This document shows, one piece after another, positions 1-8,125 of a DNA stretch of 64,000 nt (position 1 is its first letter; each line of letters opens with the position of its first letter). Both the position numbers and the translations under genes were made by a program. The notes below the pieces were generated by a model. That model did no database searches and was not told the DNA's origin. It was given only the letters and a program-made list of their open reading frames with translations. The stretch is taken from contig NC_012963.1 of assembly GCF_000027005.1 (NCBI RefSeq), positions 1,488,001 to 1,552,000 on the forward strand. Reading direction: 5' to 3'. Origin of the DNA: Komagataella phaffii GS115. Its lineage: Eukaryota; Ascomycota; Pichiomycetes; Pichiales; Pichiaceae.

Positions 1-1314
1 CTGATGAATGATTCCCGTAATATTACAATTTCCATGCATAGAAATGCCTCACATCACTTACGATTCATCAACATGGGATTGGAGGTCAGTCAGTACGTCT
101 GGCTAGAGGGACATAACATGACAGTTGTGGAAGTTGATGGAGTTTTTGTCGAACCGTATGAGGCGCAGGTGTTGTATATTGCGGTTGGGCAGCGTATTTC
201 CGTATTGGTTCGTGGTATTGAAGATATAGATGGCTCAGCAAGGAACTACAGATTGATGCAACGTTTGGATGAGACAATGCTGGATGTAGTTCCAGACGAT
301 CTTGCTCTTTTTGGAATCAATCACTTGGTCTATAATGATGCAGCACCCTTGATAACTGAAGAGTTTTTAACTGATCTTGAACCTTTTGATGATTTTGAGT
401 TGACCACATTAGATAGAACTCCTTTGTTGGAGGACTATGATTACCAAATTCAGGTCACTATGGAAATGACAAACCTTGGAGATGGTATCAATTATGCTAC
501 CTTCAATAACGTAACCTACGTGGCTCCGAAAGTGCCAACTTTGATGACTGTTTTCTCTGCTGATCCAGACATTGTTACCAACGCTCAAATATACGGCTCG
601 AACACTAATACTTTTATTTTACAAGAGAATGAAATCATTGAACTAGTGGTAAACAATTTTGATGATAACAAACATCCGTTTCACCTGCATGGACACCAGT
701 TTCAGGTGGTGCGACGCTCAGAAGCTTATGAAAATCCAACGCCATACAACGAAGGCTCACCGTCATATGATGCATTTCCTGATTTTCCGATGAGCAGAGA
801 CACTGTCATAGTAAACACGAATGGTCATGTTGTCCTTCGTTTCAAAGCTAACAATCCAGGTGTTTGGTTTTTCCATTGCCATTTAGACTGGCACCTGGAA
901 CAGGGGCTTGCATTGGTCTTGGTAGAAGCCCCTCTAACTTTATTGCAGACACAAAAAGAAAAATTGCCGTCCAATCATATCGATTGTTGCAAGTCTGGAG
1001 AAGTTCCTTTCAGAGGCAATGCAGCTGGGCGATTTGGTACCCCAAGTGAATGGCTCGATCTCTCTGGTGAACTCCTCCAACCTCCCCCACTTCCTCCAGG
1101 GTTTACACTGAAGGGCTATGTCGCTTTTATTATGTGCGTGGGGGCTGCACTGTATGGCCTCTACTCCATTTACGAATATGGTATGGAGGATGTTGTGGGG
1201 TTAACTAGCGAGACCGAGGTTCTGGAAAGTCTTTCAACTGCTCTTAGAAAAGATCGCTTTTCTAAATCACATTATGGTGCTGACTTACTTCAGGAATTGA
1301 CTGGCCAAAATTGA
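1..1314 (+). CDS. FET3: Fet3/Fet5-type multicopper ferroxidase, C-terminal part (5' end outside window)
   Basis: Multicopper oxidase of the high-affinity iron uptake family, which oxidises Fe(II) outside the membrane and hands Fe(III) to an Ftr1-type permease. The frame is open from base 1, so the N-terminal cupredoxin domain is missing. The visible part has the type 2/3 copper motif HPFHLHGH near residue 224 and the type 1/3 motif FFHCHLDWHL near residue 291. An acidic segment FPDFP precedes the last motif, as in ferroxidases. A hydrophobic segment near residues 373-393 (GYVAFIMCVGAALYG) fits the single C-terminal membrane anchor of Fet3/Fet5, followed by a short cytosolic tail. Both HLHGH and DWHLEQ leucines are encoded by CTG. 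Whether it is the plasma-membrane (FET3) or vacuolar (FET5) paralogue cannot be decided here; the usual Ftr1/Fth1 partner is not visible. Confidence 0.85.
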   Translation: MMNDSRNITISMHRNASHHLRFINMGLEVSQYVWLEGHNMTVVEVDGVFVEPYEAQVLYIAVGQRISVLVRGIEDIDGSARNYRLMQRLDETMLDVVPDDLALFGINHLVYNDAAPLITEEFLTDLEPFDDFELTTLDRTPLLEDYDYQIQVTMEMTNLGDGINYATFNNVTYVAPKVPTLMTVFSADPDIVTNAQIYGSNTNTFILQENEIIELVVNNFDDNKHPFHLHGHQFQVVRRSEAYENPTPYNEGSPSYDAFPDFPMSRDTVIVNTNGHVVLRFKANNPGVWFFHCHLDWHLEQGLALVLVEAPLTLLQTQKEKLPSNHIDCCKSGEVPFRGNAAGRFGTPSEWLDLSGELLQPPPLPPGFTLKGYVAFIMCVGAALYGLYSIYEYGMEDVVGLTSETEVLESLSTALRKDRFSKSHYGADLLQELTGQN

Positions 1315-1444
1315 AATAGGAAATTAATTAATTTTTATCCAGATCGAGCATTCTCGCCTAAACGCGGTCTATTTAAGAGAGTCGTTTCTGCATGAGTTTC
1401 GTCAATTATTAGTTGGCGATTTAATTAGAAACCTTGTTGCTCCA

Positions 1445-2341
1445 ATGCCAATCGAAATAAAGGGCAATGATGTTGTAATAACATCCTCCTCAACCACTCA
1501 GACTCAAGTCCGCATTAATCTTTTTGGGGCTACAGTTTATTCATGGACAATTGCGGGCAAGGAACAATTGTGGACAAGTGATGCCGCCTTGTTTGATGGT
1601 TCAAAACCAATCAGGGGAGGAATCCCTTTAGTATTCCCAGTTTTTGGGAAAAGCAGTGCTCCTGGTTTTGAAAAATTACCACAGCATGGATTCGCAAGAA
1701 ACTCCACCTGGGAATTTTTGGGACAAACACATGCAAATCCTCCAACGGTACAGTTTGGCCTGTCTCCTGATAATGTCAATCGAAAAGTATACAATAACTG
1801 GGATAACGGGGATAATGAATTCAGTGTCATTTATACCATTGCTTTGGAGGATGAGCAGCTTGTGACCTCTGTAGAGATTCAAAACACAGATCAGAAAGAA
1901 TGGAAATTCAATTGGCTGTTTCATACCTACTTCCTGGTAGATGATATCGAAGATACTTTGATTAACAACTTACCAGGTGAGAAATGTAATGACCGTGTTG
2001 TCCACGAAATTTACACTGAAAAACACCCAATTATCTCATTTGACCAAGAGGTTGACCGTGTCTACAGCGATGTTTCTACCGATAAACTTCTTCAAATAAT
2101 TGAGTTAGGGAAGGTTAAGCACAATATCAAGCGTGTAAACTTGCCAGACGTGGTTGTCTGGAACCCATGGAGCGAAATTGTAAAGGAAGTAGCAGATTTT
2201 GAACCTAAAGAAGGGTATCGTAGAATGGTATGCGTGGAGCCAGGCTATGTCGAACAACTAAAGATACTGAAGCCCGGTCAGTCATGGACAGCGTCACAAA
2301 TTCTACACAAAGGTGATGATATCAACCTTCAAGCTATATAA
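1445..2341 (+). CDS. Glucose-6-phosphate 1-epimerase (hexose-6-phosphate mutarotase, YMR099C type)
   Basis: A 298-residue protein of the aldose-1-epimerase-like fold, the size of the S. cerevisiae YMR099C product, which interconverts alpha and beta anomers of hexose 6-phosphates in the cytosol. The family pattern is clear: IRGGIPLVFPVFG near residues 57-69, then QHGFARN with the active-site histidine near residue 81. A second conserved stretch, CVEPGYV near residue 265, carries the expected catalytic glutamate, and the C-terminal LKPGQSW is also typical. The ATG at 1445 is the first in frame and lies about 130 bases after the preceding gene's stop. Apparently intact and intronless. Confidence 0.9.
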   Translation: MPIEIKGNDVVITSSSTTQTQVRINLFGATVYSWTIAGKEQLWTSDAALFDGSKPIRGGIPLVFPVFGKSSAPGFEKLPQHGFARNSTWEFLGQTHANPPTVQFGLSPDNVNRKVYNNWDNGDNEFSVIYTIALEDEQLVTSVEIQNTDQKEWKFNWLFHTYFLVDDIEDTLINNLPGEKCNDRVVHEIYTEKHPIISFDQEVDRVYSDVSTDKLLQIIELGKVKHNIKRVNLPDVVVWNPWSEIVKEVADFEPKEGYRRMVCVEPGYVEQLKILKPGQSWTASQILHKGDDINLQAI

Positions 2342-2396
2342 AAATGTTTATAGTGTAGTTATTCAGTAAGCTGACTTGACATGATATTTGTACAAA

Positions 2397-3148
2397 TTAC
2401 TCCTGCTTATCCTCTTCTTCCTCATCAGAAGAGTCTTCCTCTAAAGCGCGGTCAAGAGCTTGATCTCCTTCTCCCCCAAGTCCTCCAGCACCGGAGTTTT
2501 GCAGTTGCTGCATTAAAGCAGCCATATCGGGTTGTCCGGCATCACTTGATAGAGATTGAGACAGTGCCTCATTGTTCATCAAAGAGCTGAAGTCCATTCC
2601 TTGGGAAGGGTCAGGTACGGTTGGGTCAGCTTCTTCGCCATCTTGCTCGTCCTCATCGACCCATCGGTCAAAATCTGTGTGTAGATAATGTAACTTAACC
2701 TTTTCCTTGGTCAGCCTTGGCCAAAACTCTTCAGATGCGTTCTTCTTTTGAAGGACAAAAAACAAATGTGAACCAGCTGTATGGTACTTTGACTTTTCCA
2801 CATCCACCTCGTCAAAAAACTCAAGAGACAGGTGGTATTTCGAACCTCTAGAGTCAGCATCAAATTCTAAGCTTCCTGGCTGTAGATCAACTTTTATGTT
2901 CTCTGGATCCGCTATGCGAATAGTGAGATAAACAACATTCTTTGAAGTGTCATCTTTGTTAGAGCGTTGTGCCCACAGAACTAAACTTATGTTAGATGGT
3001 TGTTCCTAATTATATTTTCCACAAACAAGCCGCCTTCCGGAAAACTTCTGCCAAGTTCTTATTTTAAGCAGTCCATCAATGCAACTCCGTCTGCTCCAAC
3101 TTGATCCGAATTTATGTTATTAGACTTACCCTCTGGAGGAATTGACAT
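2397..3148 (-). CDS. SBA1: Hsp90 co-chaperone p23/Sba1 (two exons)
   Basis: p23-type co-chaperone that binds the closed ATP state of Hsp90. The main exon is 2397..2980 and continues upstream of its first internal ATG. Upstream sequence gives a 19-base first exon at 3130..3148 encoding MSIPPE plus one base; splicing yields MSIPPEVLWAQRS, the standard p23 N-terminus. The intron (2981..3129, 149 bases) has donor GTAAGT, branch site CTAAC at 2991-2995 and acceptor TTTAG. The spliced product is 200 residues, against 216 in S. cerevisiae. It has a CS domain (LEFFDEVD, FWPRLTKEK, WVDEDEQD) and a Gly/acidic tail with EDSSDEEEEDKQE. A perfect heat-shock element lies about 105 bases upstream of the ATG. 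The exon structure is inferred from sequence, with good support from the conserved N-terminus. Confidence 0.92.
2981..3129 (-). other. SBA1 spliceosomal intron
   Basis: Donor GTAAGT directly after codon fragment GAG-G, branch-like CTAAC ten bases before the acceptor, acceptor TTTAG. Removing it restores the p23 N-terminus in frame. The very short branch-to-acceptor distance is notable. Confidence 0.88.
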
Positions 3149-3252
3149 TGTATATTCGAAATATTGTTATCTTTTAGGGTGGCGAAGGATTGTCTTAAAT
3201 ACATATCACATGTTCGCGAAGGAACGTAAGCCCTTTCCTTTTGACTGTGGAA

Positions 3253-3265
3253 GAAAGTTCTGGAA
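3253..3265. promoter_or_regulatory. Perfect three-unit heat-shock element in the SBA1 / F-box gene shared promoter
   Basis: GAAagTTCtgGAA: three alternating Hsf1 pentamers with exact 2-base spacing. It lies about 105 bases upstream of the SBA1 ATG (minus strand) and about 100 bases upstream of the divergent F-box gene ATG at 3368. Hsp90 co-chaperone genes are classical Hsf1 targets, so SBA1 is the likelier target. Binding is inferred. Confidence 0.6.
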
Positions 3266-3367
3266 GGAAGAATCTAGGAAACACTCTATCATGGGTACAG
3301 TCGTGGAAATGTTCAAATAAATATAGTGAACCCGGAACTGTCAAGAGTTCTCTTTCAACATATTGGC

Positions 3368-5215
3368 ATGTTACTAACGGACCTCCCCATGGACATACTG
3401 GCGATGCTCATGAAGGAGTGTCCCCAAGAATTGAGGCCAACATGTCGTCTATTCTTTATACTTCACAACGATCTATACTTTGACAAAATGTTGGATGAAA
3501 TGGGACCTTTTGTGCTGGTCACATTGGTCAATAGCAAACGACATATAATCAACTACATGAAGTCCTTAGATTATTGGAGAGGACATTTGAGGTCTATAAT
3601 AAGTAACGCATATGAATTACCTGTCTTGAATTGGGAAAATGATTTAAATGACGCCGAACCATCCGTAATCAACGAAAAGATGAACCATTCTAATGTGTTG
3701 GCTTTGCTAAATTATCAACATCTACGCGACAGTTGGCAATTCGTCTACTCGTTGTTCAAGAACAGACGATTGTTTGTGGAATACTCCGATTACCAGGTTG
3801 ATGAGCCCATGAATTACATGTACCGACATGTGCTCCAAATCAATAAAACCTATTTACTGTACTACAAGAAGACGATAAGACTTTCTCCTGATATCTACAA
3901 TATAACATGTGCGTTGATTGTCAATAATGCTTTAGGTTTAGGAACAATTAAATTCCAGGTATTAGATCATAATACTGGAAAGGAGTTATTGGTCTACTAT
4001 CCTCCTAACAACATTAGCGAGATGATTCCCCAAAGGAAGTTAACTCTGTTGGACCTAGGGAATTTTGCTATAGCCCCCAAATCTAAGGAAAGTCTTATGT
4101 CACATGGGTTGAGTTACGATTTGAATGATAATAAACTCGTTGAGGTGGATATAATTCTCGAGGAAACAGGGTTGTACTTAAAGTCGGGCTTCACGCTTTG
4201 CTATATTGATGTTGTAGCGTACCCAAATAAGCATCCAATCAAGACACAATATTCACCAAATTCGACCCTTCCGTTGCCAAGCGATAAATGGTTGTTTTGC
4301 TATCAAGACGATCACTCGTCCATTGAACCTGACAAAGTCATCCATATATTGTTGAAAAATTGTTACAAGTCCATCAACAAGTGGCTTTCTCTACCTGCAT
4401 TACCTCCACTCCCACCCAAAGTGCGTCGTATGTCGGTCGCGGAGTCACTTGTTTCATTTGAGGAGTCCGAAGAATCGCCATCGTTAGCTCCATCCTTAAT
4501 GAGCAATTCTAGCATGGTTGCAAGTACTAATTCGTTTCTTAATATGAACGTTAACCCGATTCTTGTTTCCGAAGAAAATGAAGATCGTATTCGTGAGCTT
4601 GGGGAAAAACTTATAGCGAGTGCAAAGAGGAGTAAAGTTAAGTACGATTGCCTAGATTCTATCGACTTCCACAACTACAGCAAACTTTTTTTTTCACGAT
4701 ATGTATGTTCCGTAATTCCTAGAAAGGAGAAGGGTCAACTACACAATGCTTTTTCGAGATCTTCGTTGAAGGTAAGTGGAAATGAGGAAGGGGATATCTC
4801 TGATTACGATGATGATGCCACAGAAGATGATGAACAACTGACTGCGTCCCTTAATCAATCCGTAGATGCTGCCGACAATTATGCCAAGCTCCTGCAGCGT
4901 GCCAGGATGCTTTCAAAACCGAAGGGGGAGTATATTCAACGAAAGTACAAGTTCAATACTATTAAGGACCAGCGAGAGTTTGACACTCAACGAGAGAAAG
5001 ATATTATAAGGATCGAGAGCCATTGGCAACGAAAAAGGTCGGAACTAGCTACTTTGTTGGACCTAATTCCGAGTGTTTCTTCAAATGATCAAGATACTAA
5101 TCTCTTTCAGCTTGATGAACACCTAAGACTGATTGCAGAGTTAGTTCAGGATATTAATTATTGGGATAATTCACCTCTGAAATGGAAATTTCCTCCGCTC
5201 TACGAACTCTCCTAG
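3368..5215 (+). CDS. F-box protein of unknown target
   Basis: Protein of 615 residues if it starts at the ATG at 3368; the reading frame extends 42 bases further upstream only from GTG. The N-terminus LLTDLPMDILAMLMKECP followed by LRPTCRLFFILHND has the F-box shape (LPxDIL...L...CRxF), which would dock on Skp1 in an SCF ubiquitin ligase. The middle has a stretch YRHVLQINKTYLLYYKKTI and a beta-rich region. Residues around 360-420 are serine-rich and low complexity (SLVSFEESEESPSLAPS). An acidic patch (SDYDDDATEDDEQ) precedes a basic, possibly helical C-terminus (QREFDTQREKDIIRIESHWQRKR). No WD, LRR or other substrate domain was recognised, so the substrate is unknown. Divergent from SBA1. Confidence 0.7.
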   Translation: MLLTDLPMDILAMLMKECPQELRPTCRLFFILHNDLYFDKMLDEMGPFVLVTLVNSKRHIINYMKSLDYWRGHLRSIISNAYELPVLNWENDLNDAEPSVINEKMNHSNVLALLNYQHLRDSWQFVYSLFKNRRLFVEYSDYQVDEPMNYMYRHVLQINKTYLLYYKKTIRLSPDIYNITCALIVNNALGLGTIKFQVLDHNTGKELLVYYPPNNISEMIPQRKLTLLDLGNFAIAPKSKESLMSHGLSYDLNDNKLVEVDIILEETGLYLKSGFTLCYIDVVAYPNKHPIKTQYSPNSTLPLPSDKWLFCYQDDHSSIEPDKVIHILLKNCYKSINKWLSLPALPPLPPKVRRMSVAESLVSFEESEESPSLAPSLMSNSSMVASTNSFLNMNVNPILVSEENEDRIRELGEKLIASAKRSKVKYDCLDSIDFHNYSKLFFSRYVCSVIPRKEKGQLHNAFSRSSLKVSGNEEGDISDYDDDATEDDEQLTASLNQSVDAADNYAKLLQRARMLSKPKGEYIQRKYKFNTIKDQREFDTQREKDIIRIESHWQRKRSELATLLDLIPSVSSNDQDTNLFQLDEHLRLIAELVQDINYWDNSPLKWKFPPLYELS

Positions 5216-5323
5216 CTGTTTTATCCGGCTTCTATTGTTCTTACATAAATTACTCTATTAGAACTTTTTTTTCCTTTTTAGGATCTATGATGTAGGTGGA
5301 TGGCCTTTAAATTGTAATTCAGT

Positions 5324-6463
5324 CTAATGCTCTTTGGTGCGACTTTTCTCCCTCTCTACAAGACCCGTGAGCATCGCTAGAGCCCTATCGACGTTCCGTA
5401 CAGGGCCTGTCAATACAAATCGTCGCTCCCCTCCAGTAGTATTTGCGGAATCAATGGAAATAGCACACCCTGATAACTTACGGATCTCTTGTATACGGAC
5501 TCCCCGTTTACCTATAATAGCACCAACTAGTTCCCCGGGAAAGTAGACCGTCTCCGTTGAGGTTGGGCCCAGAGAATCACTGTTCAGAAAGCTGTCACCA
5601 GTAGTTGCACGAGCCGCACCACCGTATCCTGCAGGGGGAGCACTCACATAGTAGATCGTATCTGCAGCGGGCAACATAAAATCCTCCAGGAGACATTTGG
5701 AAATTGTCACTGCAGCGCTTTCGATAGCAAGCGGAGTACCTTGCACTTCAACCACCCTTTCTGTGGAGTTGGCCAAAGGATCTTTTGATGCAACCATTTT
5801 AACCGAGTGATACTGTTGTAAGGCTCGGATACGAATTCCCCGTTTTCCTATTAGCGCGCCCATCTGTGTATTCGGAATCAGAAGGCGTATTCTTGTTACT
5901 CCCATTACTGAGGTTCCTCCAGAAGGAGCAAAATCCAATTGTGAAAAAGCTGCCGTATCGACAAGTACTTGAGCAAGCCTTCCAACTGCTCGGCCAACAT
6001 TCTCGACTGACCCGCTTATAGTCAATATCCTGTCTACACAACCTCTCACTAACTCTGACACACCTGCCTTGACATCACAACCCATTCTGATACTCGTAAT
6101 GCAGCTACCTTCTTTACCAATGATCGTTCCAGCCTCCCGTTTAGATACCAAGAATCGGTGGGTTATGAGAGTGTTGCTAACATCCTTTTGAAGGGGCAAC
6201 AACTCATGCACATCGTTGGTGGATGGATCAGCGGACTCCACAATGCGATCCACCATCTGCGATCCGATCACAAGTGACTCCAATGATGACTGTCCGTTCT
6301 CCACCAGTGCTGATCCACCTTCACGAACCAATCCAGGTTCCATCAGGTGATCCACCAGATGGGCTACTGATTGCTCGTTAGTGTCTTCACTCTCGCTACA
6401 TCTTGGCTTGTCGCTTACAAACTTGGTATCAAATAAAGATTCTGACCTTCGCTCATTTGTCAT
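5324..6463 (-). CDS. HEK2: RNA-binding protein with three KH domains (Hek2/Khd1 or Pbp2 type)
   Basis: Three KH domains are visible, each with its RNA-gripping GxxG loop: IIGKEGS near residue 115, LIGKRGI near 206 and IIGKRGV near 317. They follow an acidic/polar N-terminal region of about 100 residues. The architecture and length (379 residues from the ATG at 6463) match yeast Hek2/Khd1 (381 residues), which binds mRNAs such as ASH1 and controls their localisation and translation. The paralogue Pbp2 has the same layout, so the symbol is the better guess only. The longer frame starts at TTG (6502); ATG 6463 is preferred. A long upstream region of more than 500 bases without a gene follows. 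Confidence 0.8.
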   Translation of the reverse strand: MTNERRSESLFDTKFVSDKPRCSESEDTNEQSVAHLVDHLMEPGLVREGGSALVENGQSSLESLVIGSQMVDRIVESADPSTNDVHELLPLQKDVSNTLITHRFLVSKREAGTIIGKEGSCITSIRMGCDVKAGVSELVRGCVDRILTISGSVENVGRAVGRLAQVLVDTAAFSQLDFAPSGGTSVMGVTRIRLLIPNTQMGALIGKRGIRIRALQQYHSVKMVASKDPLANSTERVVEVQGTPLAIESAAVTISKCLLEDFMLPAADTIYYVSAPPAGYGGAARATTGDSFLNSDSLGPTSTETVYFPGELVGAIIGKRGVRIQEIRKLSGCAISIDSANTTGGERRFVLTGPVRNVDRALAMLTGLVEREKSRTKEH

Positions 6464-7024
6464 TCCGGTTGGTGCTCTTCCTAGTATGGGCCTCCAAATC
6501 AAGAGTGTATCTTGTGGTATAAACTTGTTTCAGAAGAAAAATTGTTTTGGTGATTTCGAGCGTTGCTCCCCTGCAGCTCCTCCACAGTGAAGCACGATAT
6601 GCACCAAATGTAAAACTTACTCCCAATCAAGAGATGAACCTGGAGACCTTATTTACAAGTGGGCGAAAGTGATCTATTTGGACGACCTTTTTTAGTTGAT
6701 TTGCCTGTAATTCTAGATGACCTTAGATTTGTATGAACACTTTTTTAAGTTCTGCATTATTATCATGTGTCTCGACGCTAGCCGTGCATGATGCTCAACT
6801 AAAGAAGACATATTTAATAACAAGAAACCTTATGTTACTAAGCTTTATCCACAGTGTTATTATGGGATAGATCGTTTCGGTCCACATTTTGTTGATTTAT
6901 TGAGAGAGTGGCCATTCTACGCGGATAGTTGATTGTTAATAAGCACTCATGTATAAGCATGCACAGTTTCCAAGATTGTTATAGTGACACAAACTCGTAC
7001 CTAGTTTGTTCTTTTCAATGAACA
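6464..7024. other. Intergenic region between HEK2-like gene and unknown ORF
   Basis: About 560 bases, AT-rich, with no convincing ORF, tRNA or structured RNA seen. It should hold the promoters of both divergent genes. A short upstream ATG (7019) opens an eight-codon frame just before the ATG at 7025. Confidence 0.5.
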
Positions 7025-7561
7025 ATGATCTACATCACTAACTTTCAAAACTACTCTCAGTACTTGAAAGAGCAGAAGCTTTTGGACATACTACTTCATG
7101 CCATAAGGATGGATACTCAAAATGATTCTAGCACCACTCAAGTTACAAACGATTATTATGATCAACATCTAATGCTAAAGGATTTCTTTGAAAGAAAAGT
7201 GATTCGAAATTCACAATTCATCCAAAGCGTATCGTATGCCCCTAAAGTGTTCCATTCTATTCGAATGTTTCAAAGTTCAGATGAAATGTATATCAATCAG
7301 TATCTCCAACAATTCAAAAGATGTGATTTACGGATCTCCGATACACTGTACTTCATCAAAGACCATTACATGCTGAAAGGTATTCGAGAGATCAATTTAG
7401 ATCTTTTCTTACAGGCAAAATTACATCCTGAACTGTTAGGTGGCCGGCTTATTGGCTTTTATGAGATAAGGGCACCCTGGGGAAAATTTGAGTTTATGGC
7501 TATTGAATGTGATTGTCAGCCTCACCAATCTATGGTTAATATGTTCCTGCAGCGCGACTAA
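7025..7561 (+). CDS. Unknown protein, possibly truncated by an in-frame TAA
   Basis: A 178-codon ORF from ATG 7025. I do not recognise the family. The sequence looks protein-like: helical, rich in Phe, Tyr, Gln and Leu (DYYDQHLMLKDFFERKV; INQYLQQFKRCDLRISD), with no membrane segment or signal peptide. After the TAA at 7559-7561 the same frame stays open for 57 more codons (YYEFARLQLSSLSLVLEDVY ...) up to a TAG near 7730. That extension is also protein-like, so the gene may be longer in reality, with the stop being a mutation, a base error or a readthrough site. A branch-like CTAAT overlapping the stop and a CTCAG at about 7600 could suggest an intron, but I found no good donor. No assigned function. 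Confidence 0.5.
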   Translation: MIYITNFQNYSQYLKEQKLLDILLHAIRMDTQNDSSTTQVTNDYYDQHLMLKDFFERKVIRNSQFIQSVSYAPKVFHSIRMFQSSDEMYINQYLQQFKRCDLRISDTLYFIKDHYMLKGIREINLDLFLQAKLHPELLGGRLIGFYEIRAPWGKFEFMAIECDCQPHQSMVNMFLQRD

Positions 7562-8125
7562 TACTACGAATTTGCGCGCCTGCAACTCTCCTCTCTCAGT
7601 CTGGTTCTTGAAGATGTGTATAAGTCTCGCAATGAAACAAATGTTCTGGGAGATGGATCGTTGCTCAATATGAATATCGGATTAGTAAAGTATAAACTTA
7701 TAAGACTTTCAGTGGTTTTCACATTGACCTAGGCTTCTTATAACAAGGCGACTCCGAGAACAAAAGAAAAATAGAATGGCCCTCAAAGTAGCTTATGTGA
7801 GATCTGGGCTTGATTCTAGATGTGGTAATACTTGATATTTTCTTTTTTGATTATTCTTCCATGCTATCAATAAGTGAAAAAACAGTCTGTCTTTCTTTGG
7901 CGGTGAATATGTGTCCATTATGCACAAATTCCGATGTCCGTATCGGATATCGGACCTCCATAATCCATAATCGAACCATAAGTGTGCTTATGTAATCAAT
8001 TTTTTACCCTGCTGCGAATATCTGACAGCTTTTAATTACGGCTCCCTCCAACTTATCAACCTTTCCTAGTTATATTCCATTTCAAGATTTACAAAGGTAA
8101 ATAACATCTCAAGCTTTTGTTAAAG
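7562..8125 (+). other. Possible 3' extension of the unknown ORF, then PFK2 upstream region
   Basis: The first ~170 bases continue the frame of the preceding ORF after its TAA. The remaining ~390 bases hold no gene I can support and presumably contain the PFK2 promoter. Pyrimidine-rich stretches and TATCAACC-type sequence precede the PFK2 ATG. Confidence 0.4.
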
